Positions 26,063 through 38,175 of a DNA stretch of 64,000 bases are shown in pieces. Numbering within the stretch: position 1 is the first letter of the stretch; the number at the start of each line of letters is the position of its first letter. Source of the stretch: Endomychus coccineus. Its lineage: Eukaryota; Arthropoda; Insecta; Coleoptera; Endomychidae. The notes under the pieces are model-generated. The model did not search any database and had not been told where the DNA came from. It worked only from the letters and a program-made list of their open reading frames with translations. Made by a program: the position numbers and the translations under genes. The DNA lies in contig OY294067.1 in assembly GCA_958510875.1 (NCBI GenBank), positions 198,521,401 to 198,585,400 on the forward strand, given 5' to 3'.

Positions 26063-28097
26063 TAACACCCTATAATGATATCATGTCACGGTCACATATT
26101 CTCGTTCACACGTCTACATCACTCACACATTCACACCACTCACACATTCACACAGAACAATTATGATCATTCAGGTGCATTTTGAGTTATTTGAAAGAGT
26201 ATAATTTCGGGCGCGGAATCTACCTTACTGACCCTCGCTTAATGCCGCTAAATGAAATTCCGCGCTAGTTTCTTATGATGAAATTCGTTATAACCTGAAA
26301 TTGTAAACAAATCTTCGTTCGCTGTTTCAAACTGAAATAGCCGATGTATTTCTTTCTAATTTATTCTAAGGCTTTGTCGATAGGCCCAAAATTGGGCCCT
26401 CTAGAGGTCCAAACACATTTATTAGGATAGCTTGATTTCTACTCGATTCAAATCGATCTGCTTGGACTTAGAATACTCGTTATGGAAATCCCTAATAGAA
26501 CATAGAATTTGGATTTCGTTAAAGATTCCTAACCTCAGCAAAATTTTTAATTTTTCGATGTTTAAAAATTTTCAAAATGGCGCCAAAGTTATGAGTTTGA
26601 ACCAAAATGCTTGAATTTTGGATATTAGGTGCAGAATCCATAAAATACGAATTTTTGAAAATGGCCGATTTTGGCGGCAAAAAATGAGGTAGGTCCAAAT
26701 ACCAGGAACCGGAAGAAGAGAAATGAAAATACTATCTTCCCACCAGCACAGAAAATGGAAAAAACGAAAACTCTGACAAATATTACATTTTTCAATGTGC
26801 TAAAAAGCACACTAAATGGGTCCTATATTGGGCACACGACCTGGAATCGCCTTCGGATCAGAGTCAAAAATCGCGTATTAATTTGTCTAACAACTTTTGT
26901 TCAAAAAATTGTTCATAGTTTTGTCTCAAAACGCAAAAAATCGAAAAATCACCATTTTGGGTCCAAAAAATGGTCCTAGATTTTTGAGCACAGGATTAAT
27001 CCTAATTAAAACTACACCATCGTTTTCAGCGTGTCAAAATACATAAGAATAGTAGAAAACTAGACCTCGCGGAAATTCGGAAAAAAATCGTCGATTTTCC
27101 TCCTTAATTGCCTGGACTATACAGTTGACTATAGTGATATAATCTGATGAAACACCGATAATATCACATATTGTGAGAAATGCAGTTATGGACAGCAAAA
27201 GAAGAAAAATGTGGTCAATGATATGCCATGCTCACCAAACTGATGGCGCGATTCTGTGAATTATTCTACATCGCTTCTAAAGTACCTGAGTATACATAGT
27301 AATGTGCATTTCAAGCTTACACTGAGCGGCTGGTGTCCTATTCCGTGAGACGTGTAGTCCCAGCGCCAGCTGTGTGATGCCAAAACTGCGCCTAACGTCA
27401 GATTGAGAGAAATAACATCAAAAACAATAATGAATAAAACCGGTCCACTGTTCTGCCAACAAGTCTTCTTGAGATATCTTCTAAATTTGATTTGATATTG
27501 CTATTAATGAAACAATGATGGAGATTTAATATAGTGATGTAAAAGACAGCTAATCATAAGGTTACCTGGAACAAGGTATATAATGTAACCAACTTCCGGC
27601 CAAATGACGAATTTTGGTGGAAGATTAGTTGTCGCCTGGGGTAACGGTACGATCACCTTAGAAGACCTGCCTAGATTTCTTACAAGTAAGAAGGTCAGAG
27701 TTCTTCTAGTTTAGTTTAGTGGTTGATATTTGAGGAAAGCTCTTCCTACAGAAGAATAATGTCTGCCTTGAATAAAATTACCCCAGACCTTTGTAGCTAT
27801 TTATTACAAGAAATAAATCATTAATTGTTTACAATATACACAATTATCTACGAACAAATATATATATACAGAGGTTTCACATGAAATGACAACATTTATA
27901 AGACAGTGATATTCGATCATCCCTATTCGGCGTGTTAAGCGAAGTGCCATCTACCATATTTTATGTGACATAAAACTAGTAGAATCGTTTGAAAGGTGCC
28001 GCGTTGTCAATTCAAATGCAACTGAATAAATTTTGCGCTTCTTAAGCAATAATTCAATAAATTAAACAGATGAAATAACAATTAGTAATTATAAAAA

Positions 28098-29620
28098 TGA
28101 GTGGTGAATATTTATTAAGTTTTCTGGACATTTGTTCTCATTTTGAAGATCGTTTGCGACAATATGTTGAAGGTTGCATGTTTTCAATGTTATCATCTTT
28201 TGTATGTTGGAGTAACAAGGAGTAATGAAAATGCAGCAAAAATTGTTGCATTATGTATGCAAACAAGGAGTGATGAAAATGCAGCAAAAATTGTTGCATT
28301 ATGTATGCAAACAAGTAATTTATTCAATATGCCTCATGAGGTAAATTTAACAATTGAAAATCAAAATGTTAAGAAAATTAGCTCATTAACTTGTTCTTGT
28401 GTGGCTGGAACATTGTGTCAATGGCTTTATTGAATCATTTGAGAACGCAAGTTTGATAATTTCATTTCTTGTAAGAATTATTGGTTTCGACAACATAATT
28501 ATTCATTTTTATATTTTCCATCAGCGTCAAAGAGAATGATATTGAAATTGCAACTTGTACTGATGTGAAGCAAAATTGGGGGAAGTTGAAAAGTGCAAAA
28601 GACTTGTACGAAACCACACCAGTGAAAAAGTTTTGCCATGGCGCCAGCAAAAATCCAAAATAATCTTGCAAGTCTGTGCCGGATGAGACTCTCAACGGAG
28701 CATTGGATCTTTTGATATCTGCCCGCCAAGACAATGAACTTGCTTACATAAAAAATGCTTATCGATCTCAGTTTATCACAGAGAAAAACTCCTCATATAT
28801 TCCACATGACAAATGCAAGAATATTTCGCTTATTCAAATTTCACCAATAATCACTCAGGATTCAATTTTATTCCACCACAATGAAGAGAAACCATTTAAA
28901 TTTCTTAATTTGTCCAAAGTTCAGCAAGAATATTATCATGAGAATGTAAGAGTGTCTCTCCGACAAGCTCTGGACATATGTTTGGATCCTGAGGGTCAGA
29001 GATCAGCCAGTTGAAGATCAGAGAGACAAAAGCGCATAACTGCCAGCAAAGCCTACAGCTTGGTCACCTATTTGGATAATATAAGACCAGATTGGCCAAA
29101 AAAAGTTGGGAATTATCTTAACGACAAGTTTCAAGGCAATCCAGCTACAGCATATGGTACTCGTATGGAATATGTTACCCGAAGGACTTATATGAAGCAA
29201 ACTGGTTATGAAGTCTTTGAACTTGGGTTGATAGTGAACCCAGTCAACCCTTGGCTAGGATGCAAATTTGATGGAATTGTGATGGATCAACACATTATTG
29301 AGATAAAATGCCCCATAGGTGGAAAAAAAAGACTGCTGTAGAATTGATATTCGAATTATTCTTTTTAGATACCAGCAATCCAAACAATATTAGCCTGAAA
29401 GAGAAGCACAGTTATTATCTACAAGTACAATTAGGTATGTTTGTAACAAACTTTAAAAAAAGTGACTTTATTTTTATTCCTCATTCGATAATTCATATAT
29501 AGTGGTACAAGTGAACTTTAAAGAAAATTTTGTGAATGAATGCTTAGCAAAACTAAAATATCTATATTTTGCACACATGATTGATTATCTAGCAGAAGGA
29601 AGAAAGAAATTAGAAGAATA
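28098..29620 (+). pseudogene. YqaJ-like nuclease of the ISL2EU element, frameshifted
   Basis: The frame opens at 28098 (MSGEYLLSFLDICS) and carries the YVEGC phrase typical of these proteins. A shift then moves to VGVTRSNE and a SWIM-type zinc finger (CSCVAGTLC, where the family has C-x-C then C-x-H). A 48-bp in-frame tandem duplication sits at about 28222-28317. The YqaJ nuclease core lies at 29060-29340: NPATAYGTRMEYVTRR, then NPWLGCKFDGIV and IIEIKCP, which supply the acidic and Lys residues of the PD-(D/E)XK fold. The C-terminal part continues to about 29620 through YYLQVQLGMF, after a frame change near 29340. In this group the nuclease may help process element DNA; that role is not established. 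Confidence 0.85.
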
Positions 29621-29794
29621 ATTAGTATGTAAATAAATATATGTAAGTACAAATATATTGTATTGTATTATTGAATTGTGAATGTAAAGAAATTTATGTG
29701 AAACAAGTACAAATTTCAACTATTATTATTGTATATAAGAATATATGTAAGTACAATAATATTGTATTGTAGATATTATTAAACTGTAAATAAA

Positions 29795-31356
29795 TTAATA
29801 TTTATCACTTGCTAAGATTGGAGTCTTCAAATTCACTAATCCAGCAACACAAATTAAAATCTTATCAATATAAGGCACTAAATTCCAAGACAGTTTATTT
29901 TTCAAAATTTTATACATTTTTATACGTTGGATTGACCTTTCAACATGAACTCTAGCACAAGCAATTTTTTTTGTTAGTTGAACTTCCTCTGACGTAAATT
30001 GTTCTTTCTTTCCCAAGAAAGGAGGCATAATCAGTTTAATATGATTTTCTGCACACTCTGAATCTATATCAAATCCTCTGTCGACCATGATCATATCTCA
30101 GCTGCTCCAAAATATCTGACTGATTAAATATGGCTTTTTCAGAAGCTCTGCCTCCATAAGCATCACTAACAAAATTTATGAGACCTGAGGGTGTTATTCC
30201 AACTAGGAATTTCAGCGTTTCACAGGATTTATGAAAAGAATAAACTTTCATTCTACAGTTCAGACAACCAGGCTTTTCAATGGGTATTTCGGTACAATCA
30301 AGTACAACTTTTACTCTACTAAAGTCTCTAAAACATTTTCTCCTTCTTCATTTAGCCAATAAATGGTTTTTTGAAAATTTGAGACAAGAGAGTTATCATG
30401 TATATGAAATTATTGGCACAGCTTTGTCGAGATAGATTAAAGAGTACAGCAAGACACCGGAATGATATATTCAACCGAAGTTTAGTCAAACATAAAATAA
30501 TTCTTTCTTTGAGAGAGTTAGAAAATTTACTTGCTTGGAAATCACTTCCACACAGTTTCACAGATCTTGTTAGATCATTAATAAAATCGATTGAAACACC
30601 AGTAAAAGCAATCATATGTTCATCACTTTTTATTAATGAAAGTGAAGTTGTCGATTTCTTCTTTTTTATTGTGGAATATACTTCTTTTCCAAGTTCTCTA
30701 ACTACTTCGACTTCAGCACTTCTTCAACACTTGTTGATATGTTTTCTAATTCAAGTAATGCAAAGGTGGAATCATAGATGCTATCAATGGATCTATTACT
30801 AGATATAGATGATTCACTGCAACACTCTTGTTCTTCAAATACACTTCCATGAACGTTTTTAATTTTGTCTGTATATTCATTTTCTTCTTCTCTAGATACT
30901 GGTATGTCCATAGGTATTGCTTTTACAATTTTATTTGTCCTTAAAATTGATGGTTTGTGTTTTGTTGCAGACTTTTCAGGACTATTTCTAGGCTTCTCCA
31001 GAGAAATATTTTAATGAATTTCAATTGTATTTTAATTTTTCTGAATACTTGGTACTGCATTTTGGATTTGATTATAACTCCTACAATCAATAATTAATAT
31101 TATATTGAAATTATATGTACATCAATACTAACCATTTTCAATCCCTTTGTTGAAATAATCATCATCTGTAAAATGCTGATTACAAACACGACTGTGGCCG
31201 GTAACTTTTTTGGTTATGTGTAATACTTGTACCCACTTATTTGAATAAATTGTATCACCTACTGGGAAACTTATGAAAAATATAAGCTGGATTTGAACCA
31301 TTGTTCGAACAATTCGGCACACAACAGAATTTCTTCACATTTTTGTTGATTGACAT
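29795..31356 (-). pseudogene. THAP/HTH/DDE_4 transposase of the ISL2EU element, frameshifted
   Basis: The minus-strand start at 31356 gives CCVPNCSNNG and FHKFPS, the first half of a THAP finger. A shift leads to WVQVLHI and VCNQHFTDDDYF, the second half. A linker (30911-30700) follows, then the helix-turn-helix region with LKERIILCLTKLRL and FNLSRQS (30615-30352). The DDE nuclease follows: VVLDCTEIPIEKPG near 30305, FVSDAYGGRASEKAIF near 30170, VDRGFDID at 30085 and ARVHVERSIQRIK near 29945. These supply the expected acidic triad of DDE_Tnp_4 plus the C-terminal Arg-rich motif. It would bind the element ends through THAP and cut them. Several frame changes make it inactive. Confidence 0.88.
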
Positions 31357-31481
31357 TGTGATGGATATTATTACGTTATTATAAATATTTACTATTATGA
31401 TTACTCATTTTTGAACGTCTACCACATTTTGTTACAACGAAAATCCGCCAAGATCGCCACTTCGCTTAACCCGACGAATAT

Positions 31482-33370
31482 GATATACACTATTCGATTA
31501 TTAAATCTAAATGATTCCGCGAAAGTTTTGTATCACGATCACTAACAGCTGGTATCTCGATCAGGTCAATATACCCTACCACGACGTAAGAAATGAGAAT
31601 ATCAGATTGTCCACTTCTTGATGAGTTCTACACGGGAATATGTTCACTTGAGAGATGACCAGGCATCAGTGTACTACTTTGTCTCTCCTCATGACAATTT
31701 ATTACGCTTCGGTTTATATTTTGGTTCAATGGAAATACGGAATCAGTGTTCGGAAGAACATATTACTATTAAGTTTTACACGGAGAATCACTAACTTAAA
31801 ATTGAACTCAACCTCTTCACGGAAATTCTTAATTGTTAACTAAACTGGTATTCATCATTACATTCGTATGAAACGATAGTCAACACTGAATCGTTTCGTA
31901 GAATTTATTGAGAATTAAAAATTGATTCTTTACAGAAAATATCATCAAGTTATGAACGGAACGGCGCTTCTCAATATATTCAGGAAAAAAAAATCATCAA
32001 CACTTGATTGTTCTCCAGAATTATCGAAAATAAACTCAGATTTAAAATAGTGGCTGAGAATATCATCAAATTATTAACAGAATCAACACTTTTAAATAGT
32101 GGCGGAAAATAATAAAGACTTATGAATAGTTCAAGCGCTTCCCAATATATTCAGGAAAACAATCGTCAACACTTTATTGTTTTCTAGAATTATTGAAATA
32201 TAAATTCAGCAATTGAATCTTCACGGAAAATTATTATTTAACAAAGTCGGAACTATACTTACTCTCCATTCATCGGACTGGATGGAAATGAAACTCTGCT
32301 TTCGGTATATCGGATTTTACTGATTCAGCTACGGCGGTCTCCTAGCAAGTGGTTTCTATATGGGAGACCAGGCTCCTGTAATACTCTGAAGTTGACACGT
32401 CAAGTCATTGAGAATGTCGCCGGAATGCGGACTCGCTCATCAGTAACTACACTTTGCTGTCGTGTTTTTATACACTCAGTGTAAACAAGTTTGATCCATC
32501 TTTTCCGGTAGAGGTGACTTCCTTGAGCAATAATAACAATAAGTAACGACGTTTCGTTACAATAATAATTCAAAAAGTGATTAATAGTTTTAGTATGACT
32601 AGTATGAAGCGAAAGAGAACCCAAGATTCTACTTCTGCTCAATATTTACCATATTTAGAAACATGAGAAGGCAATTATGTTTTTCGAAGTGGAATTGTGA
32701 ATCATATCGTGAATCCAGATTATATAGAAAAAATTGGAATGTACTAACTTCAGGACTAAATTGAATTGGGAAATATCCAGCTTTCTGACAAAACAGAGTT
32801 GGCAAAAAGTATGTTTCTTAGTTAGTTTGTAGTTGGTTAATGAATATCTCCATAAGTTACACAGAGAAAATTGGAATCCAGTAATCCAATGATAAAAATT
32901 CAAATGAAACGGCAGAAGAATCAAAAATATCATACAACCAAAAAATAAGTTTCGAGCAATATTGCCACTAACATTGATAATTTTCTAGAAGCATGTGAGG
33001 TGGGTTGGAAATTGAAGAAAAGGGGTTGAATTTCGGAATACAAAAATACTATAAACATGAACATACTGGTTGTAAATTTCATGAAGGGGATTCCTGATTT
33101 TCTAGTCTACTTCTCTGACCTTTTAATTTCTGAAATTATAAGATTTGAATTACAATCACTGAAGTTTTCTTCCTAGATATCTCTCTTGTTCTATGATCTA
33201 CGCACCCCTATAGAACCATTGATCCTGATATAAAAAGAAATACACTCTATTGCCTATATTAGTCTATAGACTCTAATCAGATGATTCTGAATTGAAATTT
33301 GGTAGATGTTCATCTTTTGGGTGACAATGAATAATGTATCATGACATATTTGAGTAAAGAAGAACAAAAT
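31482..33370. other. intergenic, no recognised gene
   Basis: AT-rich, with no recognisable coding region. A related pair of phrases (CCAATATATTCAGGAAAA near 32143 and TCAATATATTCAGGAAAA near 31971) shows a diverged direct repeat of about 170 bp. A possible 5S-like segment is listed separately. Confidence 0.4.
32318..32388 (+). other. weak 5S rRNA-like segment
   Basis: AGCTACGGCGG, a gap, then GTGGTTTCTATATGGGAGACC followed by AGGCTCCTGTAATAC resembles the internal control region of 5S rRNA genes (GTACTTGGATGGGAGACC-type box C). The 5' and 3' ends of a 5S gene are not recognisable. It could be a 5S-derived SINE remnant or chance similarity. Confidence 0.25.
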
Positions 33371-33374
33371 TTTG

Positions 33375-33800
33375 GCTCCAAGATGACGGACGAGTTTTGT
33401 GATTATGGTCCGATTCTATTTGAAATTGGTAGAAGGGGTTCTTCAAGGTCGGAGATCATGATTCTCCAGCCAAAATTCTCACATTCAAGATAAAGCCAGG
33501 GTGGTGAACAAGTTTTGTTATTATGGTCAGATTCTATTCAAAATTGATCTAACAGGGTTCTTGGGGTCGGAGATCATGATTTATTGTCAAAATTCATAGA
33601 ATCAAGATGGCTGTCGAGTAAGGTGATAACGGTTCGCATATTCCAAAATTGGTATGCGAGGGTTTTTGGATTCGCTGATTACGATGTTTTGCTGAAAACT
33701 CGAAAATTCGGTATGACGGACGAATTTTGTGAACTTGGTTCGGTTCTTCTCAAAATTGGTATATGGGGTTTTTGGGGTTGAATATCATGATCTTTTATTT
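33375..33800. repeat. four-unit tandem repeat, about 110-bp period
   Basis: The phrases GACGGACGAGTTTTGTGATTATGG, TCCGATTCTATT, AAAATTGGTA, GGGTTCTT and GGTCGGAGATCATGATT recur in order near 33383, 33492, 33600 and 33715, with increasing divergence. This is a short decayed satellite with no coding motif. Confidence 0.75.
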
Positions 33801-34829
33801 GTTTTAGTACACTTTAGAATGAATACTCTTATTCCTTTTTTAGTAATAACTTAATTTTCCGATATATTTTCTGTTCCTACAATTATATACCGGATAATTT
33901 TGTGATTGATAATAATACACAATATTATGGAAATGTTGGAACATTTCATTTATGCAATATTGAAAATAATTTAAGCGTGATAATTCTCTTTCATTATATC
34001 TGCATAACAATGCAGCGCTCACTATTCTTATTCATTCAATGATTTACAAGGCAATTGACGTGTCTAAATAATCTACCCCTCTTGAAAGAATGAGAATGGG
34101 TGAATTTAATTTCCAAGTAGCTGATACACTTTCTGTAAAAATCTTTCCTTGAACCGTATCATGACAGCTTTAGTTTGATGACACTGGCAGAAGTTCTCGA
34201 TGAAGTGTAAACCTTTGATAAATCATGGTACCCAAAAATAAAATTCACATCAATTGGATTTAGATCGAGAAGAGTTGAAGGCCGTTCAAAGCTATTGTGA
34301 GTATCTTAGGCCGAGAAGGGAGTGAAGCACGTCACCCAGCAGAACCTATCTAGTTGAAGGAGTGGCACAATTTATATCAAGAGACTCAATCAGATACATA
34401 GAAAACATGCCAATAATCGATACGTGATATTTTTTAGTTTTAAGTTTTATTTTTTGTATGCTCTAAGCCCAACTGAGTTTCATATCCCAGGAATCGTTGT
34501 TCAAAATTGGCTCAGTTCTGAATAAAAGTTCCTCAATGGAACAAAAAGCTGATATTAAAATCAAGACACCGTTTAAAAACAACAAATTATCCAAAAAGCT
34601 ACAAAAAAATTATATTAGTGGAGATTCAACTTCTGGATTCGATACTAAAATCAATGATCATTTTCTATGCAGAATAACCTATTTCCTTGATGCTAATTAT
34701 GTAAAGACCGTCAGGCACCCTCGATATGAAATTTTCACAATAAAATTATTTAAAATGAAGAAGTTACTATAATAATCATGTACATTCATCTTTGGCATTT
34801 GCAGAACAATAATGCTCCAAACCGGTTAC

Positions 34830-35310
34830 ATCTCAATCCTAAGATGAAAAATGTTCCTCATTAGTGGCGGTGATTATAGTACGTGAACTATGATATTCGG
34901 TGAATTCGACATTTGAGAAACAATAGAAGTACCTTGAACCTGAATCTCTAACACATCAATCCTAAGATTATAACTTCCATAACTTGCATAAAAGGGTGAC
35001 GTCATAACAAACCCGACGATCATAGTTTGTGAACTGTGATAGCCGATGAATTCTAAAACGTCAAGTCTGTATCTCTAACACATCAATCCTGAGATGATAA
35101 ATTCCCCTCGATTAGATAAGAGTGACGTCATCACATAACTATGATAGCCGATAAATTCTACATTTGGAAAACAATAATGATACCTGAAACCTGTATCTCT
35201 AAGACATCAATCTTAAGACGATGAGTTTTCCTCAAGTATAAACAAAGTGGCGTTATCATACAACCGGTGACCATAGTTCCTAAGCTATGTTAGGAGATAC
35301 AGTCAATAAT
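34830..35310. repeat. four-unit tandem array with TGACGTCA and a palindrome, forward orientation
   Basis: Units of about 125 bp begin near 34835, 34956, 35083 and 35207 with ATCAATCCTAAGATGATAA-type sequence. In the best units TGACGTCA (34997-35004, 35123-35130) is followed by a palindrome such as CATAGTTTGTGAACTGTGAT and then by AGCCGATGAATTCTA and TGTATCTCTAACAC. A further single copy lies at 35390-35445, with TGACGTCA at 35395-35402. Confidence 0.8.
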
Positions 35311-35445
35311 CTCCCAAAAAGAGGTGTAAGGCTGGCATCGGGTACAAGTCATAGCAAGTTTCTATATGATGAAGTGGTGCATTGAAACGATTAGTGACGT
35401 CATCGGCCGGCGGCCATAGTTCGTGAACTATGATGGACGGTCGAT

Positions 35446-36284
35446 GTAGTATCGATGAGTGGAAGCTCTACATAATCAACCACTACATTTTATCCTTCGA
35501 ATTCTGCAATTCTAATTCAGTATAGCTGAGCATGCGTTAGAAAACATTATTTCTGTTGCAACTGAGAGACATTCATTCAACCTCACTTTCGGTCTCTTGC
35601 GGGGTTTCGCGCGTTACTGTATTTTGATTGGTTGACAGTTCAGAGAACGACAGTTGACAGCTTACATATCAGTTTGTATCAATTTCGTACTCTATAAGTC
35701 AGGTTCATCAATTCAATACCCATAAGACTATAGTTCCAGAAAAATGTGACGTTTTTCCCATTTATATCTGACATATTGCATTTCTACTGAAAAGCATAAA
35801 ATTCACGCTTTACATGTATTTCCAATGAAGATACCTTTCTGAGCATACAAATTGAAATTACTTGTAGCGGGAGATCAAACGAGTCGATTGCTATATAAAT
35901 ACCATATTATTGTTCTGCTCATCATGTGGATCCGAATATGGAATAAAATCGCTACTTCCGGTTCCATTTCCGGTGTAACCAAGTAACTCTCACGAAAAAA
36001 ACCGTATACGCTTTGAATAATGAATATACACCACCCGTCCACAGAAAAACTGTTGAAATATGAGAACCTTTCGGCCACCAAGTGGCCATCAGAGTGAACT
36101 GATATGATAATTTCTAATTAAGTGTGAACTCTTTCATAGTTTATCAACTTTCATATACACATCATCTATTCTGTAAGCTTCACCCTAGGTTTGGTAATCT
36201 GTGACTCAGGTCGAGCTCTATGCTCTGGGTTAGCTGCACCCAGACCGGATGCCATCCAGACATCTACTGGTCGGGAGATCGTCC
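35446..36284. other. spacer between two inverted arrays, no recognised gene
   Basis: No coding motif is seen. The spacer separates the forward and reversed arrays and would be the interior if they are the ends of one element. Confidence 0.4.
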
Positions 36285-36680
36285 ACTGTTCCTATCATCA
36301 TAGCTCACGAACTATGATCATCGAATGTGTGATGACACGTGACTTTTTTCTACTTGAGAGTATTCTATTATTCTAGAACTGAGGTGTTAGAAATACAGGT
36401 TTGAGGCATTTTCAATGTTTCTCAAATAACGAATTCACCGGCTATCATAGTTGAGTGACGGTGTCACTCTTATTTACTCGAGGGGAATTCATCATTTCAG
36501 GATTGATGTATTAGAGATACAGGTTTGAGGTATCATGATTTACCGGCTGTCACAATTCACGAATTATGAACTTCAGCTGTCTGATGACGTCACTCTTTTC
36601 TACTTGAGGGGTTCTTATCATCTAAGGACCGATGTGTTCGGTACAGGTTTGGAGTATTATTGTTTCCCAAATATCGAAAA
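36285..36680. repeat. same tandem array in reverse orientation
   Basis: The unit of the 34830-35310 array appears here reverse-complemented, about three times. Each copy has an ATCATAGTTC-type palindrome, then TGACGTCACTCTTTTCTACTTGAGG (best at 36585-36608), then AGGATTGATGTATTAGAGATACAGGTTTGAGGTAT. Together with the forward array it makes a foldback-like arrangement about 1.85 kb across. Confidence 0.8.
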
Positions 36681-37379
36681 TAAGAGTATTCAATTACTAT
36701 ATGGACTTGTTTATATTGAATCATTATATTGTGAAAATTACGCATCGTCTAAGAATATTGACATATTTAACATCAAAACAATAGCCTATCCTACATAAAG
36801 CTCATTGATTTCAGGATAGAATCCAGAAGTTGATGGATTTCCGCTAATTATATATTTTCTGTAGTTTTTTGGATAATTTATTGTTCTTGAAATGTGTCTT
36901 GATCATCAGCACAAATTTAGAGACTTTATCTGCATACAATGGTTACCGCTTAGTCCTTTCACTATTGTTAGCCATGGAACATGATCGAAATTCGAGACCA
37001 TTCCAGTAATGAATTTATTTATAAAAATGGACCAATTATTTAATCGAACCTGATCAATGTGAAACAAATTAAAGCCACCGCTCAGTTTTTTGATTATCGT
37101 TGGCGATGGAACATAATCAAAATTCGAGGCCTTCCCAGTACTGAATTCATTTATAAAAATGATCAAATTACTTAATCGAACCTGATCAATGTAAACAAAA
37201 ATTGAGCTACCTAGAGGGTAGCAATGGAACTCAATGCTATACAAAGGAGCTGCAGGTGATCTCGAAAAATCTACTACGGGGCGATCGAATAAAACCCTCA
37301 ACATTCACTAAGGAAACGGATACGTATTGTTAGGTTCTACTCATTACGCGAGTATCCGAATGGTTATGATTAAGCTAGT
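36681..37379. other. intergenic, no recognised gene
   Basis: A direct repeat of about 120 bp is visible: TTTATAAAAATGGACCAATTATTTAATCGAACCTGATCAATG near 37017 and TTTATAAAAATGATCAAATTACTTAATCGAACCTGATCAATG near 37149. No coding assignment was possible. Confidence 0.45.
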
Positions 37380-38145
37380 GACTACATGGAAATAGATGTT
37401 CATCTTCATTTCAAACCAGTTACGGACAATAACACAATCGAAGTGATATACGATGTATGGGCCTCAGGAACATTGCAGTTGAAAAACGGTACTTGCTGAG
37501 TTCCAGAAATCGGACTCGTTCTCGTACACTATTGGAACTCACTCAATCTTTCCATGTTCACTTCGGTACAATCAATTATTCTCATACTGTATCGGAAACA
37601 GTACAAACATTGGTCAACGGAATTGTATGTACTATATATAGATGGACAATGATTAAATATCGAACGATTCAAATTCTCACCTAACTTTCAACTCGATTAT
37701 GAGATAATTCCCAGTGCGTTAATCTTAGTTCGCGGTTTTATAGAAGGCACTTGCTGTTTCACGAAATCTCCAATAGGAAATCGCAATTACAGAAGCTCCT
37801 ACTTTCGTTTCGTGATGCGGTTATATACTCTTCCAGGTGCTGGTCAAGTCAAATCAGTAGTTCCAGCAAACACTTCTCCCATTAATTTCGCACAAGGGAA
37901 AGTTAACCAATTCATGAATTCTGTGCCGAAGTTTTCATGTATGGCAATTGTTCCCCTACGTTTTAGTGACACGATATATTCATCGCTTCGACTTAAATTG
38001 GAAATACATGATTATGTATTGGAACAAATGCAACTGTGACCCTCATACTAAAAGGTACCTGGTACAATATATTTTCCTCCTCCACAATTGTTCGGAATTA
38101 TTATGCTTGTCTTGACATGATGGTATAGAATTATTCATCCTGAAT
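37380..38145 (+). pseudogene. unrecognised broken coding segment, copy 1
   Basis: One + frame reads DYMEIDVHLHFKPV, is interrupted by stops, then resumes with RSSYFRFVMRLYTLPGAGQ, NTSPINFAQGK and LEIHDYVLEQMQL. It looks like a decayed structural or enzyme gene, but I cannot name the family. Its 3' part (37907-38175) recurs at 41574-41855 in the same orientation, where YYMEIYTWYNEF follows the shared segment. The two copies flank the Gypsy remnants. Confidence 0.4.
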
Positions 38146-38175
38146 TCATGAACAATATGCACGTTCCTCACTAGA
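37907..38175. repeat. direct repeat flanking the Gypsy remnants, copy 1
   Basis: CAATTCATGAATTCTGTGC through TGCTATGAAATA matches 41574-41855 in order, with many substitutions and small indels. Shared phrases include TTTTAGTGACACGAYATAT, ATGATTATG and GAACRAATGCAACT. Confidence 0.7.

Larger units (their letters stand above)
24236..27116. repeat. 2.9-kb near-palindrome (inverted repeat, arms about 1.4 kb)
   Basis: The left arm (about 24236-25615) and right arm (about 25725-27116) are reverse complements over their whole length with scattered differences. For example, TGTGCTCGAAAAACTATGACC at 24350 faces GTCCTAGATTTTTGAGCACA at 26970. GGGTGTTACATATCAAAATC at 25258 faces GATATGTAACACCC at 26056. 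Only about 110 bp in the middle is unpaired, and that unpaired part appears to be coding sequence of the same gene as in the arms. This is a head-to-head duplication or foldback structure. Confidence 0.85.
27924..31481. mobile_element. ISL2EU-like DNA transposon with matched ends (3.56 kb)
   Basis: The ends match as inverted repeats. TATTCGGCGTGTTAAGCGAA begins at 27924, and the reverse complement of the right end (31459-31481) reads TATTCGTCGGGTTAAGCGAA. About 23 bp match with two or three differences. Inside are two convergent genes, a YqaJ-type nuclease on + and a THAP/DDE transposase on minus. That is the gene pair known for the ISL2EU group. Both genes carry frameshifts, so the copy is dead, but its full length is preserved. 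A TA or AT target duplication is possible but too short to prove. Confidence 0.85.
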
